From contig JAURHD010000011.1 of NCBI GenBank assembly GCA_030833445.1, forward strand, positions 29,699 to 93,698: DNA of 64,000 bases, in the 5' to 3' direction. Origin of the DNA: Cephaloticoccus sp. Its GTDB lineage: Bacteria > Verrucomicrobiota > Verrucomicrobiia > Opitutales > Opitutaceae. Below are positions 8,787 through 17,574 of this stretch, piece after piece. A program made the position numbers and the translations under genes. Every line of letters begins with the position of its first letter. Within the stretch, counting starts at the first letter, position 1. A model generated the notes under the pieces. The model ran no database searches and was not told where the DNA came from. It saw nothing but the letters and a program-made list of their open reading frames with translations.

Positions 8787-9730
8787 ACCAACAGATCATC
8801 GCACACCGCGGGGCTTCGGGTTATCGACCGGAAAACACGGCGATCGCTATGTCGCTGGCGCACGCGCAAGGCGCAGACTGGCTCGAATGCGATGTGGTGC
8901 TGACGCGGGATGGTGAAGTATTGGTGCTGCACGACGTGGAATTGGATTTGCTGACCGATGTGGCCGCGCGGTTTCCCGACCGGGCGAGATCGGACGGGCG
9001 TTATTACGTCATCGATTTTTCGCTGGAGGAAATTCGGACCCTCCGTAGTGGCGAACGGCGCGTTCTGTCCACCGGGCAGCCCGCCTATGCCGGTCGTTTT
9101 GAGATCCCGCCCGAGCCGCAACCGTTGATGACCTTGGAAGAGTTTGTGCAGTTGGTGCAGCAATTGAATGCGCGCGCGAATCGACAGGCCGGCTTGTGCG
9201 TGGAATTGAAACAGCCGTTGTATCATGAACGAGCCGGAGTCGATCTGGTGGCTCCCACCGTGGAAATTCTGACCCGCCACGGTTTCAATACACCGGAGGC
9301 CCGCTGCATGCTGTTGAGTTTTGAGCCGACGGTGTTGAAACAGCTGCGGCAAGAGCGGCATTGGCGCGGTGGGTTATTGCAATTGATCGGGCCGCCGGAA
9401 TGGGGCGAAAGCGATTGCGACTACGCGCGCTTACTTACGCCGGAAGGCCTGGCTGAAATCGCCACGTATGCGGAGTGGGTGGGGGCTCATTTACCGCAGG
9501 TGGTGGCACTGGCCCCGGGGGTGCCGCCCCGTTCCACCGGGTTTGTGGAGGCGGCGCATGCGTGCGGATTGAACGTGGGATCTTATACCTTTCAACACGA
9601 AGGATTATCCTCGGGACTGGCGCTTGGCGCGTTGCTGGATTTTGCCTTCGGGCCCCTGGACTTGAATGCGGTGATCAGTGATTTTCCCGACGAAGCGGTG
9701 GCGGCTTTGGACCGTCGGCAGGCCGGATAA
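8783..9730 (+). CDS. Glycerophosphodiester phosphodiesterase family protein
   Basis: 315 residues from the GTG at 8783. The family hydrolyses glycerophosphodiesters to glycerol-3-phosphate and an alcohol. The catalytic signature is at the N-terminus (IAHRGASGYRPENT), followed by WLECDVVLTRDG and VLHDVELD with the metal-binding Glu, Asp and His. SDFPDEA at the C-terminus fits the usual closing strand. There is no signal peptide, so it is probably cytoplasmic. The GTG start was chosen because it overlaps the preceding stop; longer in-frame starts would run inside that gene. A second GDPD gene lies at 57627. Confidence 0.88.
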   Translation: MNQQIIAHRGASGYRPENTAIAMSLAHAQGADWLECDVVLTRDGEVLVLHDVELDLLTDVAARFPDRARSDGRYYVIDFSLEEIRTLRSGERRVLSTGQPAYAGRFEIPPEPQPLMTLEEFVQLVQQLNARANRQAGLCVELKQPLYHERAGVDLVAPTVEILTRHGFNTPEARCMLLSFEPTVLKQLRQERHWRGGLLQLIGPPEWGESDCDYARLLTPEGLAEIATYAEWVGAHLPQVVALAPGVPPRSTGFVEAAHACGLNVGSYTFQHEGLSSGLALGALLDFAFGPLDLNAVISDFPDEAVAALDRRQAG

Positions 9731-9779
9731 TCGAAAAACGTGACTGGCGAAAATTTCAAACCGACCCCAGAGTAGCGGG

Positions 9780-10682
9780 ATGTTAAACCGGATATTGCTG
9801 GGTGGGATTGCCTTGATGTTGCTGAGTGCCGGGCCGGTAGTGTCGGCCGTGGAGACCGACGCTTATCTCCCGGAAGTCGAGGCGTGGCGGGCATCCCGCG
9901 TTGAACGACTGACGGCCCCGGGCGGCTGGTTGAGTTTGGTGGGGCTGCATTTTCTCGAACCCGAGGGAAACACCGTCGGCACCGCGGAGGATAACCAGAT
10001 CGTGATCAAGGCGGGGCCGGACCATCTCGGCACCGTCACCTTGAATGCAGATGGCAGCGTGCACCTGCAGGTAAATCCCGGCACCGGGGTCAAGGTGGAC
10101 GACCGCGAGGTGTTGTCCGCCGAACTGGAGCCAGATTCTGATGGCGAGCCGACGATAGTCACGGCGGGGTCCATGAGTTTTTATGTGATCAACCGCGGGG
10201 GCAAACTGGCCCTGCGGGTGAAGGATAGTGAATCGGCGCGTCGCCGGGATTTTGCCGGCATCGATCATTATCCGATTGATCCGAGCTGGCGGATTGAGGC
10301 GCGCTGGGTGCCGTTTGATCGCCCACGCGATCTGATGATCAAGAATATCCTGGGTCAGGAATCGAACGCACTGGTGTTGGGCAAGGTCGTCTTCGAACGC
10401 GAGGGTCGCACGATCGAGCTGTTGCCGCTGCAGGAAACCTTGGGCGAACCGTTGTTCTTCATTATTGCGGATGAAACCAGCGGCAAAGAAACCTACGGGG
10501 CGGCTCGCTTTGTTTATGCCGATGCACCGGTGGATGGCAAAGTGGTGATTGATTTCAATCTGGCGGTAAATCCACCCTGTGCGTTCACGCCGTTTGCCAC
10601 CTGTCCATTGCCTCCCGCAGAAAACGTGATGCCCATTGCCGTCACCGCCGGGGAGAAGGACTATCACGGCGAACACGAATAA
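9780..10682 (+). CDS. DUF1684 domain-containing exported protein
   Basis: 300 residues with a signal peptide of ~22 residues (hydrophobic GGIALMLLSAGP, then a VSA cleavage site). The body matches DUF1684: GGWLSLVGLHFLEPEGN near the N-terminus, a middle DHYPIDPSWRIEA, and the characteristic NPPCAFTPFATCPLPPAEN near the end, with two cysteines that could pair in the periplasm. The family function is unknown. The next gene, a thioredoxin-fold protein, begins 38 nt downstream and could be co-transcribed. Confidence 0.85.
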   Translation: MLNRILLGGIALMLLSAGPVVSAVETDAYLPEVEAWRASRVERLTAPGGWLSLVGLHFLEPEGNTVGTAEDNQIVIKAGPDHLGTVTLNADGSVHLQVNPGTGVKVDDREVLSAELEPDSDGEPTIVTAGSMSFYVINRGGKLALRVKDSESARRRDFAGIDHYPIDPSWRIEARWVPFDRPRDLMIKNILGQESNALVLGKVVFEREGRTIELLPLQETLGEPLFFIIADETSGKETYGAARFVYADAPVDGKVVIDFNLAVNPPCAFTPFATCPLPPAENVMPIAVTAGEKDYHGEHE

Positions 10683-10720
10683 ACTTTGGAATAGATCAGC
10701 GCCAAACCACTCTACCTTTT

Positions 10721-11344
10721 ATGAAAATCACCCGCACCCTCGGCATTTGGCTACTCTCATCACTCGTCGTCTTTGCCGGTCTCCAGCCCGCTGATTCCCA
10801 GGAAACGGTTGCGCCCTTGGCGGTGGGGAGCACGGCACCGGCGGCCATCGTAAAAACCGCGGAAGGGACTGCGGTCGACCTTGGCGAACTGGTGCGGACG
10901 AAACCCACCATCCTCATATTTTATCGCGGCGGTTGGTGTCCCTATTGCAACACGCACTTGGCGGAATTGCAGACGATCGAACCGAAGTTGATGGAACTCG
11001 GATACCAGATTGTGGCCGTCAGCGCCGACCGGCCGGAATCCATGCCGCCGACATTGGCGAAGAATCATTTGAACTATCAACTGCTGTCTGATCGCGAAAT
11101 GCAGGCGTCCGCGGCCTATGGGATCGCCTTCCGGGTGCCGAAGGATATCGTGGAGAAATACGGCAAGTGGAACATCGACCTGGCCCCGGTGCCGGGGGAT
11201 GACTCCCTGCGTTGGCTGCCGGTGCCCGCGGTGTTTGTGATCGATGGAGTCGGCACGGTGCGATTTGTGCACAGTAATTCCGATTACAAGGTGCGCATCG
11301 CGACCGAGGACCTGCTGGAAGCAGCGCAAGCCGCCCAAGAGTAA
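10721..11344 (+). CDS. Peroxiredoxin-like exported thioredoxin-fold protein
   Basis: 207 residues with an N-terminal signal peptide. The AhpC/TSA core has GGWCPYCNTHLAEL near residue 71, giving a CPYC active site rather than the single peroxidatic Cys of classic 2-Cys enzymes. VSADRPES and a proline-preceded VPAVFVID strand fit the fold. It probably reduces peroxides or manages thiols in the periplasm. It follows the DUF1684 gene on the same strand. Confidence 0.83.
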   Translation: MKITRTLGIWLLSSLVVFAGLQPADSQETVAPLAVGSTAPAAIVKTAEGTAVDLGELVRTKPTILIFYRGGWCPYCNTHLAELQTIEPKLMELGYQIVAVSADRPESMPPTLAKNHLNYQLLSDREMQASAAYGIAFRVPKDIVEKYGKWNIDLAPVPGDDSLRWLPVPAVFVIDGVGTVRFVHSNSDYKVRIATEDLLEAAQAAQE

Positions 11345-11598
11345 TGGGGTTCAGCGCTGATCGGTAACGGCTTCAACCGTTGCATTGCCGGACAAGTCCG
11401 GCCGCTGGTTTAACACGAGAAAATCGTGTGCGGGTAGATCGTGAGCCGGTTGGGGCTTTGGCGGTTGGCTGATCATTTGCGGTCGACTGGACCGGGGACG
11501 CATAGGCTGCGGCCACAGGCGATTGAACGGTGTTTCGGCGGTGATGGGATGCATGGTATTGGGTGGGTTGACCCACTCCCTTGCCGCACCGGGGAAAT

Positions 11599-11630
11599 AA
11601 AAAACCCCTCCGGTGTGGCACCGGAGGGGT
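11599..11630 (-). terminator. Rho-independent terminator
   Basis: On the minus strand a 12-bp stem (ACCCCTCCGGTG type, 3-nt loop) is followed by a T-run encoded by the A-tract 11599-11604. It is oriented to stop transcription from the 13962-11904 run or from the small frame at 11649. Confidence 0.85.
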
Positions 11631-11648
11631 AAAGTTGTTGGCGAACAA

Positions 11649-11750
11649 TCAAACCCCTCGCGGTGCGATGGTAACGGAAATGGCGGAGACTGCGACCACA
11701 GAGACGTGGACGAAGGCAGCGCGCACTGACGTTTTACCGCTTAGGTTCAT
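11649..11750 (-). CDS. Possible 33-residue hydrophobic peptide
   Basis: A short frame opens at ATG 11750 and ends 19 nt before the strong terminator. The peptide begins MNLSGKTSVRAAF and has a valine/alanine-rich hydrophobic core that could span a membrane. It lies between two same-strand terminators, so it would need its own promoter. No Shine-Dalgarno is visible. It may be a small membrane peptide, part of an RNA gene, or chance. Confidence 0.25.
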   Translation of the reverse strand: MNLSGKTSVRAAFVHVSVVAVSAISVTIAPRGV

Positions 11751-11761
11751 GTTGCGTGGCG

Positions 11762-11785
11762 AAAAAAGCCCGGATGTTCGTCCGG
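11762..11785 (-). terminator. Weak rho-independent terminator
   Basis: A 5-bp stem (CCGGA/TCCGG, 6-nt loop) followed on the minus strand by G-C and six T. It lies 119 nt after the stop of the acetyltransferase gene and probably ends that operon, leaving the stronger 11599-11630 signal as backup or for a separate transcript. Confidence 0.55.
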
Positions 11786-11903
11786 TGTCAAGTCCCGGAA
11801 TGGAGAGGTAGGGTCGGACCGCCGGACCGACCGCGAATGGCCAACGGCGCGCCCAGCCGGCGCGCGATAGCCTTGGCGACGGCGTGCGATCCCGCCCCAC
11901 AAT

Positions 11904-12179
11904 TCATTTCGCGAGCAGATCCTGAAACTCGGGGTGGCGCTCGATGAATGTGGCCACATAGGAACACTGTGGGATCACCGTCCGTTGTTGCGCCCGTGCG
12001 TCGGCGAGTGCCCTCCGCACGAGCTTTTCGGCAATGCCCTGTCCGCGGAATTCCGGCGGCACAAAGGTATGGGTGAGCGCCATGCAACCGTCCGTGAGTT
12101 CATAATCCAGCACGGCCTGGGCCGCATCGGTCTGATACACGTAACGGGATTCCGCGGACCAGTGTTGAACCTCAGGCAT
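11904..12179 (-). CDS. Small GNAT-type N-acetyltransferase
   Basis: 91 residues, the size of the short COG2388 group (YjdJ-like) of GCN5-related acetyltransferases. The acetyl-CoA loop is visible as PEFRGQGIAEKLV (residues ~42-54), followed by a Cys-containing CSYVATFIERHPE C-terminus typical of the group. Its start overlaps the stop of the upstream oxidoreductase by 8 nt, so it is co-translated. The acceptor substrate is unknown. Confidence 0.85.
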   Translation of the reverse strand: MPEVQHWSAESRYVYQTDAAQAVLDYELTDGCMALTHTFVPPEFRGQGIAEKLVRRALADARAQQRTVIPQCSYVATFIERHPEFQDLLAK

Positions 12180-13278
12180 CGAGCACGTTGTCGGGGAGTT
12201 TTGGCACCAGCAAATTCGGTCGAACCGCCGGGGTCTTGATCGAAACGTGGCGCCCGGTGGTCGAGGACTTTTCGAAAGCCGCCATCACCTCGACGACGTG
12301 GGTGACGAGTTCGCCGTTGCAGCGGTATTTGCGGCGGCGACGCAGCAGTGAATACGCCATGTCGGCCACGCCGGTGCCGCGCAACCGTTGGTCCGAGTGG
12401 GTCAACGGATGATCGGTGAATTCCTTTTCACCGGCGCGCTTGATGCTCACGGGTCCCTCGAAGGTGTTGGGATTCGGCACGAGCATGGTGCCCTCGCTGC
12501 CGTAGAGGGTGATGAACGACCGGTCTTGGCTCGGCCACACATCGAAGCTCATGATGATCGTCACGATGGCGCCGTTGGTAAATTCCATGGTGCCGGCGTA
12601 ATGGGTCGGCACTTCGACCTTCACCTTTTTGCCATTGAGCGGCTGGCTGGTGATTGTGCGGTGCGAGAACGAGGCGCGGGTGGAACCGCTGACGCGTTTG
12701 ACGGGACCGAGGAGGTTGACCAACGCGGTGATGTAGTAGGGGCCCATGTCGAACATGGGGCCGCCGCCGGGTTTGTAATAAAATTCCGGCGCGGGGTGCC
12801 ATGATTCGTGGCCGCGGCCCATGCAATAGGCGGTGCCGGCGACTGGTTTACCGATCAAGCCGTCATCCAACAGCTGGCGCGAAGTCTGAATGCCGCCGCC
12901 GAGAAAGGTGTCGGGTGCGCCACCGACCAGCAGATTTTTGCGCTTGGCGAGAGCCAGCACGCGCTTGGCTTCTTTCAGGTCGAGACCGAAGGGTTTCTCG
13001 ACGTAGGCATGTTTACCCGCGTTGAGGATGCGCTCGTTTACCTTCGCGTGGGCCTGCGGGATAGTGAGATTCACCACGATCTCGATTTCCGGATCGGCCA
13101 GCAGTTCGTCCACCGTGCAGGCACGCACGCCGTATTCCCTGGCTTTCTCCTCGGCGCGCGGCCGATCGATGTCGGCGCAGGCCACGAGATCGAGGATGTC
13201 GTAGCGCTTGCAGCCGGCGAAATAGGCTTTGCTGATGTTACCGCAGCCGATGAGGCCGATCTTTACTTTACGTGGCAT
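12172..13278 (-). CDS. Gfo/Idh/MocA family oxidoreductase
   Basis: 368 residues. The NAD(P)-binding Rossmann motif is IGLIGCGNIS (residues 7-16). The family hallmark EKPFGLDLKEAK lies near residue 95, and a GGGPMFDMGPYYI segment near 170 belongs to the C-terminal domain. The family oxidises or epimerises sugars, inositols and related compounds in the cytoplasm. It overlaps the downstream acetyltransferase by 8 nt, and the upstream DsbA-like gene ends 18 nt before it, so all three form one unit. Confidence 0.88.
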   Translation of the reverse strand: MPRKVKIGLIGCGNISKAYFAGCKRYDILDLVACADIDRPRAEEKAREYGVRACTVDELLADPEIEIVVNLTIPQAHAKVNERILNAGKHAYVEKPFGLDLKEAKRVLALAKRKNLLVGGAPDTFLGGGIQTSRQLLDDGLIGKPVAGTAYCMGRGHESWHPAPEFYYKPGGGPMFDMGPYYITALVNLLGPVKRVSGSTRASFSHRTITSQPLNGKKVKVEVPTHYAGTMEFTNGAIVTIIMSFDVWPSQDRSFITLYGSEGTMLVPNPNTFEGPVSIKRAGEKEFTDHPLTHSDQRLRGTGVADMAYSLLRRRRKYRCNGELVTHVVEVMAAFEKSSTTGRHVSIKTPAVRPNLLVPKLPDNVLDA

Positions 13279-13296
13279 AACGTTGCTTGGGGTGGG

Positions 13297-13962
13297 TTAC
13301 TGGTTGGGGATCTGCCCGTGGTGGGCGGAGAAGGTTTGATAGCCGGCACAGTCGGCGAGCATCGCATCAATCGTGGCGGTGAGTGGTTCGATTTTCACGA
13401 GGCCGGAAAACACCGCCTTGTCCCCAATCGCATCCGTCGCGACGAAGGTGGGGCGCTGGTTGACTTGATGCGCGTGAAATTCCGCGGTGCTGGCGGCGAC
13501 GCGTTGGTGCACCGCCTTGGATTCGGCCGCGGCGCGGAGTTTGCGGGCGTTAAGCTTCAGTTGCTTCGCGCCGATCGCGACGGCCACTTTCAGGTCACCG
13601 ATCTTTTCACCGTGTTCGAGCGCGGCTGATGTGAGTGCCAGCCGCAGGCGGTCGTCGTTGATGCCCAGATCGCGGCCGGCCTCGGCCACATGATTGGGCG
13701 CGGTGTAGTCACCCTTAAATTGGGTATCAAACCAGCCGGAGTTGAGCATGCGGGGCTGCCGGGTGATCGTGCCGCTGCGTCGATAGAACCAGTCGCATTG
13801 CGCCCGGGACACGGGGAAATCACCCGGATTCATCAGAGCGATCTTCCACGCGAATTCCACCCGTCCGGCATAACGGGCCTGCAATTCGGCCCAAACGGGC
13901 TCCGCGTAGTAGCACCACGGGGACAGGATTTCTAGGTAGTAGGTAAGTCTTACCGGGGGCAT
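13297..13962 (-). CDS. DsbA/FrnE-like thioredoxin-fold protein without CXXC
   Basis: 221 residues from ATG 13962 (MPPVRLTYYLEILSPW). That opening is the first strand of DsbA-family proteins; longer in-frame starts at 14034 and 14127 add a low-complexity leader. The strand normally ends in CPWC or CxxC, but here it reads SPWCYYAE, leaving one cysteine. RPTFVATD near residue 170 resembles the cis-proline region. It is probably not a disulfide oxidase; an isomerase- or GST-like role is possible. It heads the unit with the oxidoreductase and acetyltransferase. Confidence 0.72.
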   Translation of the reverse strand: MPPVRLTYYLEILSPWCYYAEPVWAELQARYAGRVEFAWKIALMNPGDFPVSRAQCDWFYRRSGTITRQPRMLNSGWFDTQFKGDYTAPNHVAEAGRDLGINDDRLRLALTSAALEHGEKIGDLKVAVAIGAKQLKLNARKLRAAAESKAVHQRVAASTAEFHAHQVNQRPTFVATDAIGDKAVFSGLVKIEPLTATIDAMLADCAGYQTFSAHHGQIPNQ

Positions 13963-14065
13963 GCGGAGGGCGAATGTGGCGGGTCGAAACGGACCGGTCA
14001 ATGCGTCCGGCAACTTTGTGGGGTTATCTTGCATCGGTGCGGAATTTGAAGACGATGGCGTCGGA

Positions 14066-14767
14066 ATGTTCGCGAGCCTTACCACTATCGCTGACACGCC
14101 CCCACCGTTATCCACCCCGGTGTTCACGGCCTTTTGGTTTGTGATCGTCTTTGTGGTTGCCGGATTGGCGGCCTATCTGGGGCGACGGTTTCATGACCGG
14201 GCTTATTTGTATTATGGTGGCTACGTTGGCGCGCTCGGGCTGATGAGTCTGATCGATCACGGCTGGGGAGACTGGATGCATGAGCAGATGGGGGACTCGT
14301 TTGTTTTCCTGAACAACCTGCTGCACCTGCCGTATGCGGTCTGCTACCTGTTGTTCGTCATGCAGTATTTCAATGTCCGGGAAAACTCCCCGATTTGGTA
14401 TCGGTTTCACCGGGGCCTGTTGTGGGCTTACGGCGCGGTCTTTGGCTGGCTGTTATTTGACGCGATCACCAAGGGCAGCGGCAGTGAATGGGGGATCCTG
14501 AGCTGCAACCTGGTCAACCTGCTTTCATCGTTGGTGCTGGCCGGGGTGGCGACCCACGACAATCGCGCCGGCGGACGTGAGTTTCTTTATGCCAGTCTGC
14601 CATTGACCGTGAGTGGGTTGGTATTGGTGGCGCAGTTTTTGTCCAATTCATCCCATGAATCCGGCCCGGGCCTGCTGGCCTTTCGGGCCGGTTTCATCAT
14701 GCACATCATGATTTTCCTGGTCGCACTCGGGGTGCGTTATCGCGAACTCCGCAACCGGTTGGAGTAG
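14066..14767 (+). CDS. Seven-helix membrane protein, 7TMR-DISM-like
   Basis: 233 residues, nearly all membrane: about seven hydrophobic segments with short loops. The last part (a serine/leucine-rich helix, an arginine-bearing loop, and a closing VALGVRYRELRNRLE) resembles the transmembrane module of 7TMR-DISM receptors. Those normally feed a histidine kinase or cyclase domain, but this protein stops right after the last helix with only ~10 cytoplasmic residues. ATG 14066 was chosen because longer frames overlap the divergent DsbA-like gene. Family assignment is tentative. Confidence 0.55.
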   Translation: MFASLTTIADTPPPLSTPVFTAFWFVIVFVVAGLAAYLGRRFHDRAYLYYGGYVGALGLMSLIDHGWGDWMHEQMGDSFVFLNNLLHLPYAVCYLLFVMQYFNVRENSPIWYRFHRGLLWAYGAVFGWLLFDAITKGSGSEWGILSCNLVNLLSSLVLAGVATHDNRAGGREFLYASLPLTVSGLVLVAQFLSNSSHESGPGLLAFRAGFIMHIMIFLVALGVRYRELRNRLE

Positions 14768-14770
14768 GGC

Positions 14771-14789
14771 GGCCCGTGCCGGGCCTTTT
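14771..14789 (+). terminator. Rho-independent terminator
   Basis: GGCCCG/CGGGCC stem with a 3-nt loop followed by TTTT, 3 nt after the membrane-protein stop. The T-run is short, so efficiency may be modest. Confidence 0.55.
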
Positions 14790-14791
14790 GG

Positions 14792-15514
14792 TTACTTGCC
14801 GAATAGCTTCTTGATGCCTGCACCCGCCGCTTGCGTCGCGGAAGCACCCAGACCGGACGCCGCCTTCAAAGTGGCCTTGCCCGTCGCCCCGGCAATGTCG
14901 GACAACACGCTTTGCATGATCTCCGTGACCAGTTCATCGGGAGTGATGCCACCCTGATCCACTCCCAGGTTATTCAAGGTCATGGGTGGCAGAGGCACGG
15001 GGATGGCGGCCGGGCCGACGCCGAGTTTGGCGGTGCTGTTGGTCAATTGGACTCGCTTTACACTGAACTTGATGGGCTTCCCATCCTTGGCCGTGGGTTC
15101 GGTCCCACCCTTGCTCGTGAACGATTCAATGTTTTTCAGCAGTTCCTTGATGTTGCTGGAGACGATCTTCGTTTCATAGAGGAACACCGCCTCGTCGATG
15201 ATGATTTCATCAATTTCGATGGTGTCGCTGAAGATGGAGAAGGGCTTTAATTTGATACTGATTTTGCCGATGGTGAACGCGTTATTGTCACTCCAACCCT
15301 CGGGATTGCCGACACTCAAACCCATCAGGCGACCGGAGCCGGTAAGCGGGGAGATATAGGCTTCATCCACTTCGACCTTGGTCTGGGTTAATTTTGGGCC
15401 GAAGGCGTTGACGCCGGCGCGGACCACGGAGCCCAGGAAAATCCCCAGCCCAAAGTAAAGAACGAGGGCGATGACGGTTATACCACTCAACCACACCAAC
15501 GGTTTCTTTTTCAT
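14792..15514 (-). CDS. Membrane-anchored protein with AsmA-like features
   Basis: 240 residues. An N-terminal anchor (WLSGITVIALVLYFGLGIFL) is followed by a periplasmic beta-rich domain. Segments such as GRLMGLSVGNPEGWSD and the ITIGKISIKL-type strands resemble the N-terminal region of AsmA-like envelope proteins. The last ~50 residues are alanine/glycine-rich and probably helical or disordered. It is monocistronic and divergent from parE. Function is inferred as envelope maintenance; a distinct family is possible. Confidence 0.6.
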   Translation of the reverse strand: MKKKPLVWLSGITVIALVLYFGLGIFLGSVVRAGVNAFGPKLTQTKVEVDEAYISPLTGSGRLMGLSVGNPEGWSDNNAFTIGKISIKLKPFSIFSDTIEIDEIIIDEAVFLYETKIVSSNIKELLKNIESFTSKGGTEPTAKDGKPIKFSVKRVQLTNSTAKLGVGPAAIPVPLPPMTLNNLGVDQGGITPDELVTEIMQSVLSDIAGATGKATLKAASGLGASATQAAGAGIKKLFGK

Positions 15515-15619
15515 TTGGGGAGCCTAAGGACGGGAATTTAAGCTGCAAGAGCAACTCGGGAGTAATTTCGCTTGTCTTGGGGCGGGGTCGCCAAACCTTT
15601 AACCATTCAAGCATCCCCC

Positions 15620-17461
15620 ATGGCCAACGCATATACCGAAGCGAGCATCAAAACCCTTTCCTCCACCGAGCACATCCGGCTGCGCCCCGGCATGTATATT
15701 GGCCGACTCGGCAACGGCGCCCACGCCGAGGATGGCATCTACGTGCTGCTCAAGGAAACGATCGACAACTCGATCGACGAGTTCGCCATGGGCAACGGCA
15801 AGCGCATCGAGATCGAGGTGCAGGACCGCTTGGTGCGGGTGCGCGATTACGGCCGGGGCATCCCCTTGGGCAAACTCGCCGAGTGCGTGTCGATCATCAA
15901 CACCGGCGCGAAATACGACAGCAACACCTTCCAAAAGGCGGTCGGCCTGAACGGTGTCGGCCAGAAGGCGGTCAACGCACTCTCGCTCGAATACTGCGCG
16001 CAGTCGGTGCGCGACGGGCAGACCAAGCTGGTCGAGTTCAAGCAGGGCAAGCTGGTCAAGGACCACAAGGTCGCCAAATCCGAGGAGCGCAACGGCACGA
16101 TCATCGTCTTCGTGCCGGACGAATCGCTCTTCGGGAAGGACTTCCGTTTCCGCAGCGAGTTCATCGAGGACATGTTGTGGAACTACGCGTTCCTCAACCG
16201 TGGGCTCACCCTCACGCTCAACGGCAAGGCCTACAAGTCCGCCAACGGCCTCAAGGACCTGCTGGAGAAGAAGCTCACCGGCGAGACGCTCTATCCGATC
16301 ATCCACCTCGAGGGCGAGGACATCGAGATCGCGCTGACCCACGGCGCGCACTACGGCGAGGAGTATTTCTCGTTCGTCAACGGCCAGCACACCACGATGG
16401 GCGGCACGCACCAGCTCGCCTTCCGCGAGGCCTTGGTCAACACCGTGCGCAATTTCTACAAGAAGGAATTCGACGCGGCCGACGTGCGGCAGTCGATCAT
16501 CGCGGCAATTTCCGTGCGCGTGCAGGAGCCGGTTTTCGAGTCGCAGACCAAGACCAAGCTCGGCTCGACCGAGGTCGGTCCCGGCGGACCCACCATCAAG
16601 GAGTTCATCGGCAAGTTCATGCAGCAGTCGCTGGACACTTACCTGCACAAGCACAAGGAGACCGCCGATGCGATCCTCGCGCGCATCCAGGAAAGTGAGC
16701 GCGAGCGCAAGGATCTCGCCGGCATTCGCAAGCTGGCCAAGGACCGCGCCAAGACCGCCTCGCTGCACAACCGCAAGCTGCGCGACTGCCGCCAACACCT
16801 CGGCGAAAAAGGCAACCGCACCGAGGAGAGCTCGTTGTTCATCGTCGAGGGTGACTCGGCCGCCGGCTCTCTGACCGCCAGCCGCGACGTGCAGACCCAG
16901 GCCGTCTTTGCGCTGAAGGGCAAGCCGCTCAACACCTACGGCCTGTCGAAGAAGGTCATTTACGAGAACGAGGAGTTTCACCTCCTGCAGTCCGCGCTCA
17001 ACGTCGAGGACGGCCTCGACGGCCTGCGCTACAACAAGGTCATCATCGCCACCGACGCCGACGTCGACGGCATGCACATCCGCCTGCTGCTGATTTCCTT
17101 CTTCCTGAAATTTTTCCCCGACCTGATCGCCCGCGGGCACCTCTACATCCTGGAGACGCCGCTCTTCCGCGTGCGCAACAAGAAGAAGACGATCTATTGC
17201 TACGACGAATCCGAGAAGCAGGCGGCGATCGCCGAGCTGGGCTCGACCCACGAGATCACGCGATTCAAGGGTCTCGGTGAAATTTCCGCCAACGAGTTCA
17301 AGGACTTCATCGGCGAGGACATCCGCCTCGATCCCGTCTCGCTCAGCCACCTGCACGACAGCGACGAGCTGCTTGCCTTCTACATGGGCAAGAACACGCC
17401 GAAGCGGCAGGACTTCATTATCGACAACCTCCATATCGAGAAGGATTTGGTGGGCACGTGA
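15620..17461 (+). CDS. parE: DNA topoisomerase IV subunit B (type IIA ATPase subunit)
   Basis: 613 residues. The GHKL ATPase domain shows LRPGMYIG near residue 22, [11 protein letters not shown] (the Mg-binding Asn), VRDYGRGIP and [13 protein letters not shown]. The Toprim domain shows [10 protein letters not shown] (near 413) and the [10 protein letters not shown] triad of acidic residues (near 476). The compact length matches the topoisomerase IV-like B subunits of Bacteroidetes/Verrucomicrobia rather than ~800-residue gyrase. It pairs with parC 113 nt downstream. Third positions here are unusually C-rich compared with neighbouring genes, consistent with high expression. ATG 15620 gives the standard N-terminus. 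Confidence 0.92.
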   Translation: MANAYTEASIKTLSSTEHIRLRPGMYIGRLGNGAHAEDGIYVLLKETIDNSIDEFAMGNGKRIEIEVQDRLVRVRDYGRGIPLGKLAECVSIINTGAKYDSNTFQKAVGLNGVGQKAVNALSLEYCAQSVRDGQTKLVEFKQGKLVKDHKVAKSEERNGTIIVFVPDESLFGKDFRFRSEFIEDMLWNYAFLNRGLTLTLNGKAYKSANGLKDLLEKKLTGETLYPIIHLEGEDIEIALTHGAHYGEEYFSFVNGQHTTMGGTHQLAFREALVNTVRNFYKKEFDAADVRQSIIAAISVRVQEPVFESQTKTKLGSTEVGPGGPTIKEFIGKFMQQSLDTYLHKHKETADAILARIQESERERKDLAGIRKLAKDRAKTASLHNRKLRDCRQHLGEKGNRTEESSLFIVEGDSAAGSLTASRDVQTQAVFALKGKPLNTYGLSKKVIYENEEFHLLQSALNVEDGLDGLRYNKVIIATDADVDGMHIRLLLISFFLKFFPDLIARGHLYILETPLFRVRNKKKTIYCYDESEKQAAIAELGSTHEITRFKGLGEISANEFKDFIGEDIRLDPVSLSHLHDSDELLAFYMGKNTPKRQDFIIDNLHIEKDLVGT

Positions 17462-17471
17462 ACGTGCCCAC
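17450..17471. other. Perfect hairpin over the parE stop codon
   Basis: GTGGGCACGT and ACGTGCCCAC form a 10-bp perfect stem with a 2-nt loop, and the TGA stop lies inside it. No T-run follows, so it is more likely an RNA stability or processing element than a terminator. Confidence 0.6.
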
Positions 17472-17472
17472 A

Positions 17473-17558
17473 GCGGTAAGCCTTAAGCTTTAAGCGAAAA
17501 GCCTGCCCAACCTTCCATTTTCCAAACTTACCCGAGCTTAAAGCTTATCACTTACTGC
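17473..17558. other. Long interrupted inverted repeat between parE and parC
   Basis: TAAGCTTTAAGC (17484-17495) is exactly complementary to GCTTAAAGCTTA (17536-17547). Flanking GCGGTAAG (17473-17480) pairs with CTTACTGC (17551-17558) apart from one G-U, with symmetrical 3-nt internal loops. The loop is ~40 nt. It could form in the parE-parC transcript or be a dispersed repeat. Confidence 0.6.
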
Positions 17559-17574
17559 TTAGCGCTACCCAGCA

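Larger units (their letters stand above)
11345..11903. other. 559-nt intergenic region with hairpins and two terminators
   Basis: No convincing standard gene. From left to right it holds palindromes at 11362-11405 (GCCGGAC/GTCCGGC type), a hairpin at 11413-11429, ~165 nt with no recognisable signal, a strong minus-strand terminator at 11599-11630, a possible 33-codon minus-strand frame at 11649-11750, a weaker minus-strand terminator at 11762-11785, and GC-rich palindromes near 11812-11850. Confidence 0.6.

Noticed and set aside
11351..11554. 67-codon minus-strand frame after the peroxiredoxin-like gene
   Set aside because: Proline/arginine-rich composition over a palindrome-rich segment and no ribosome site or homology.
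15599..17434. Long minus-strand open frame opposite parE (611 codons)
   Set aside because: Low-complexity leucine/valine/arginine composition is a mirror of the C-rich third positions of parE; parE has all type IIA topoisomerase motifs.
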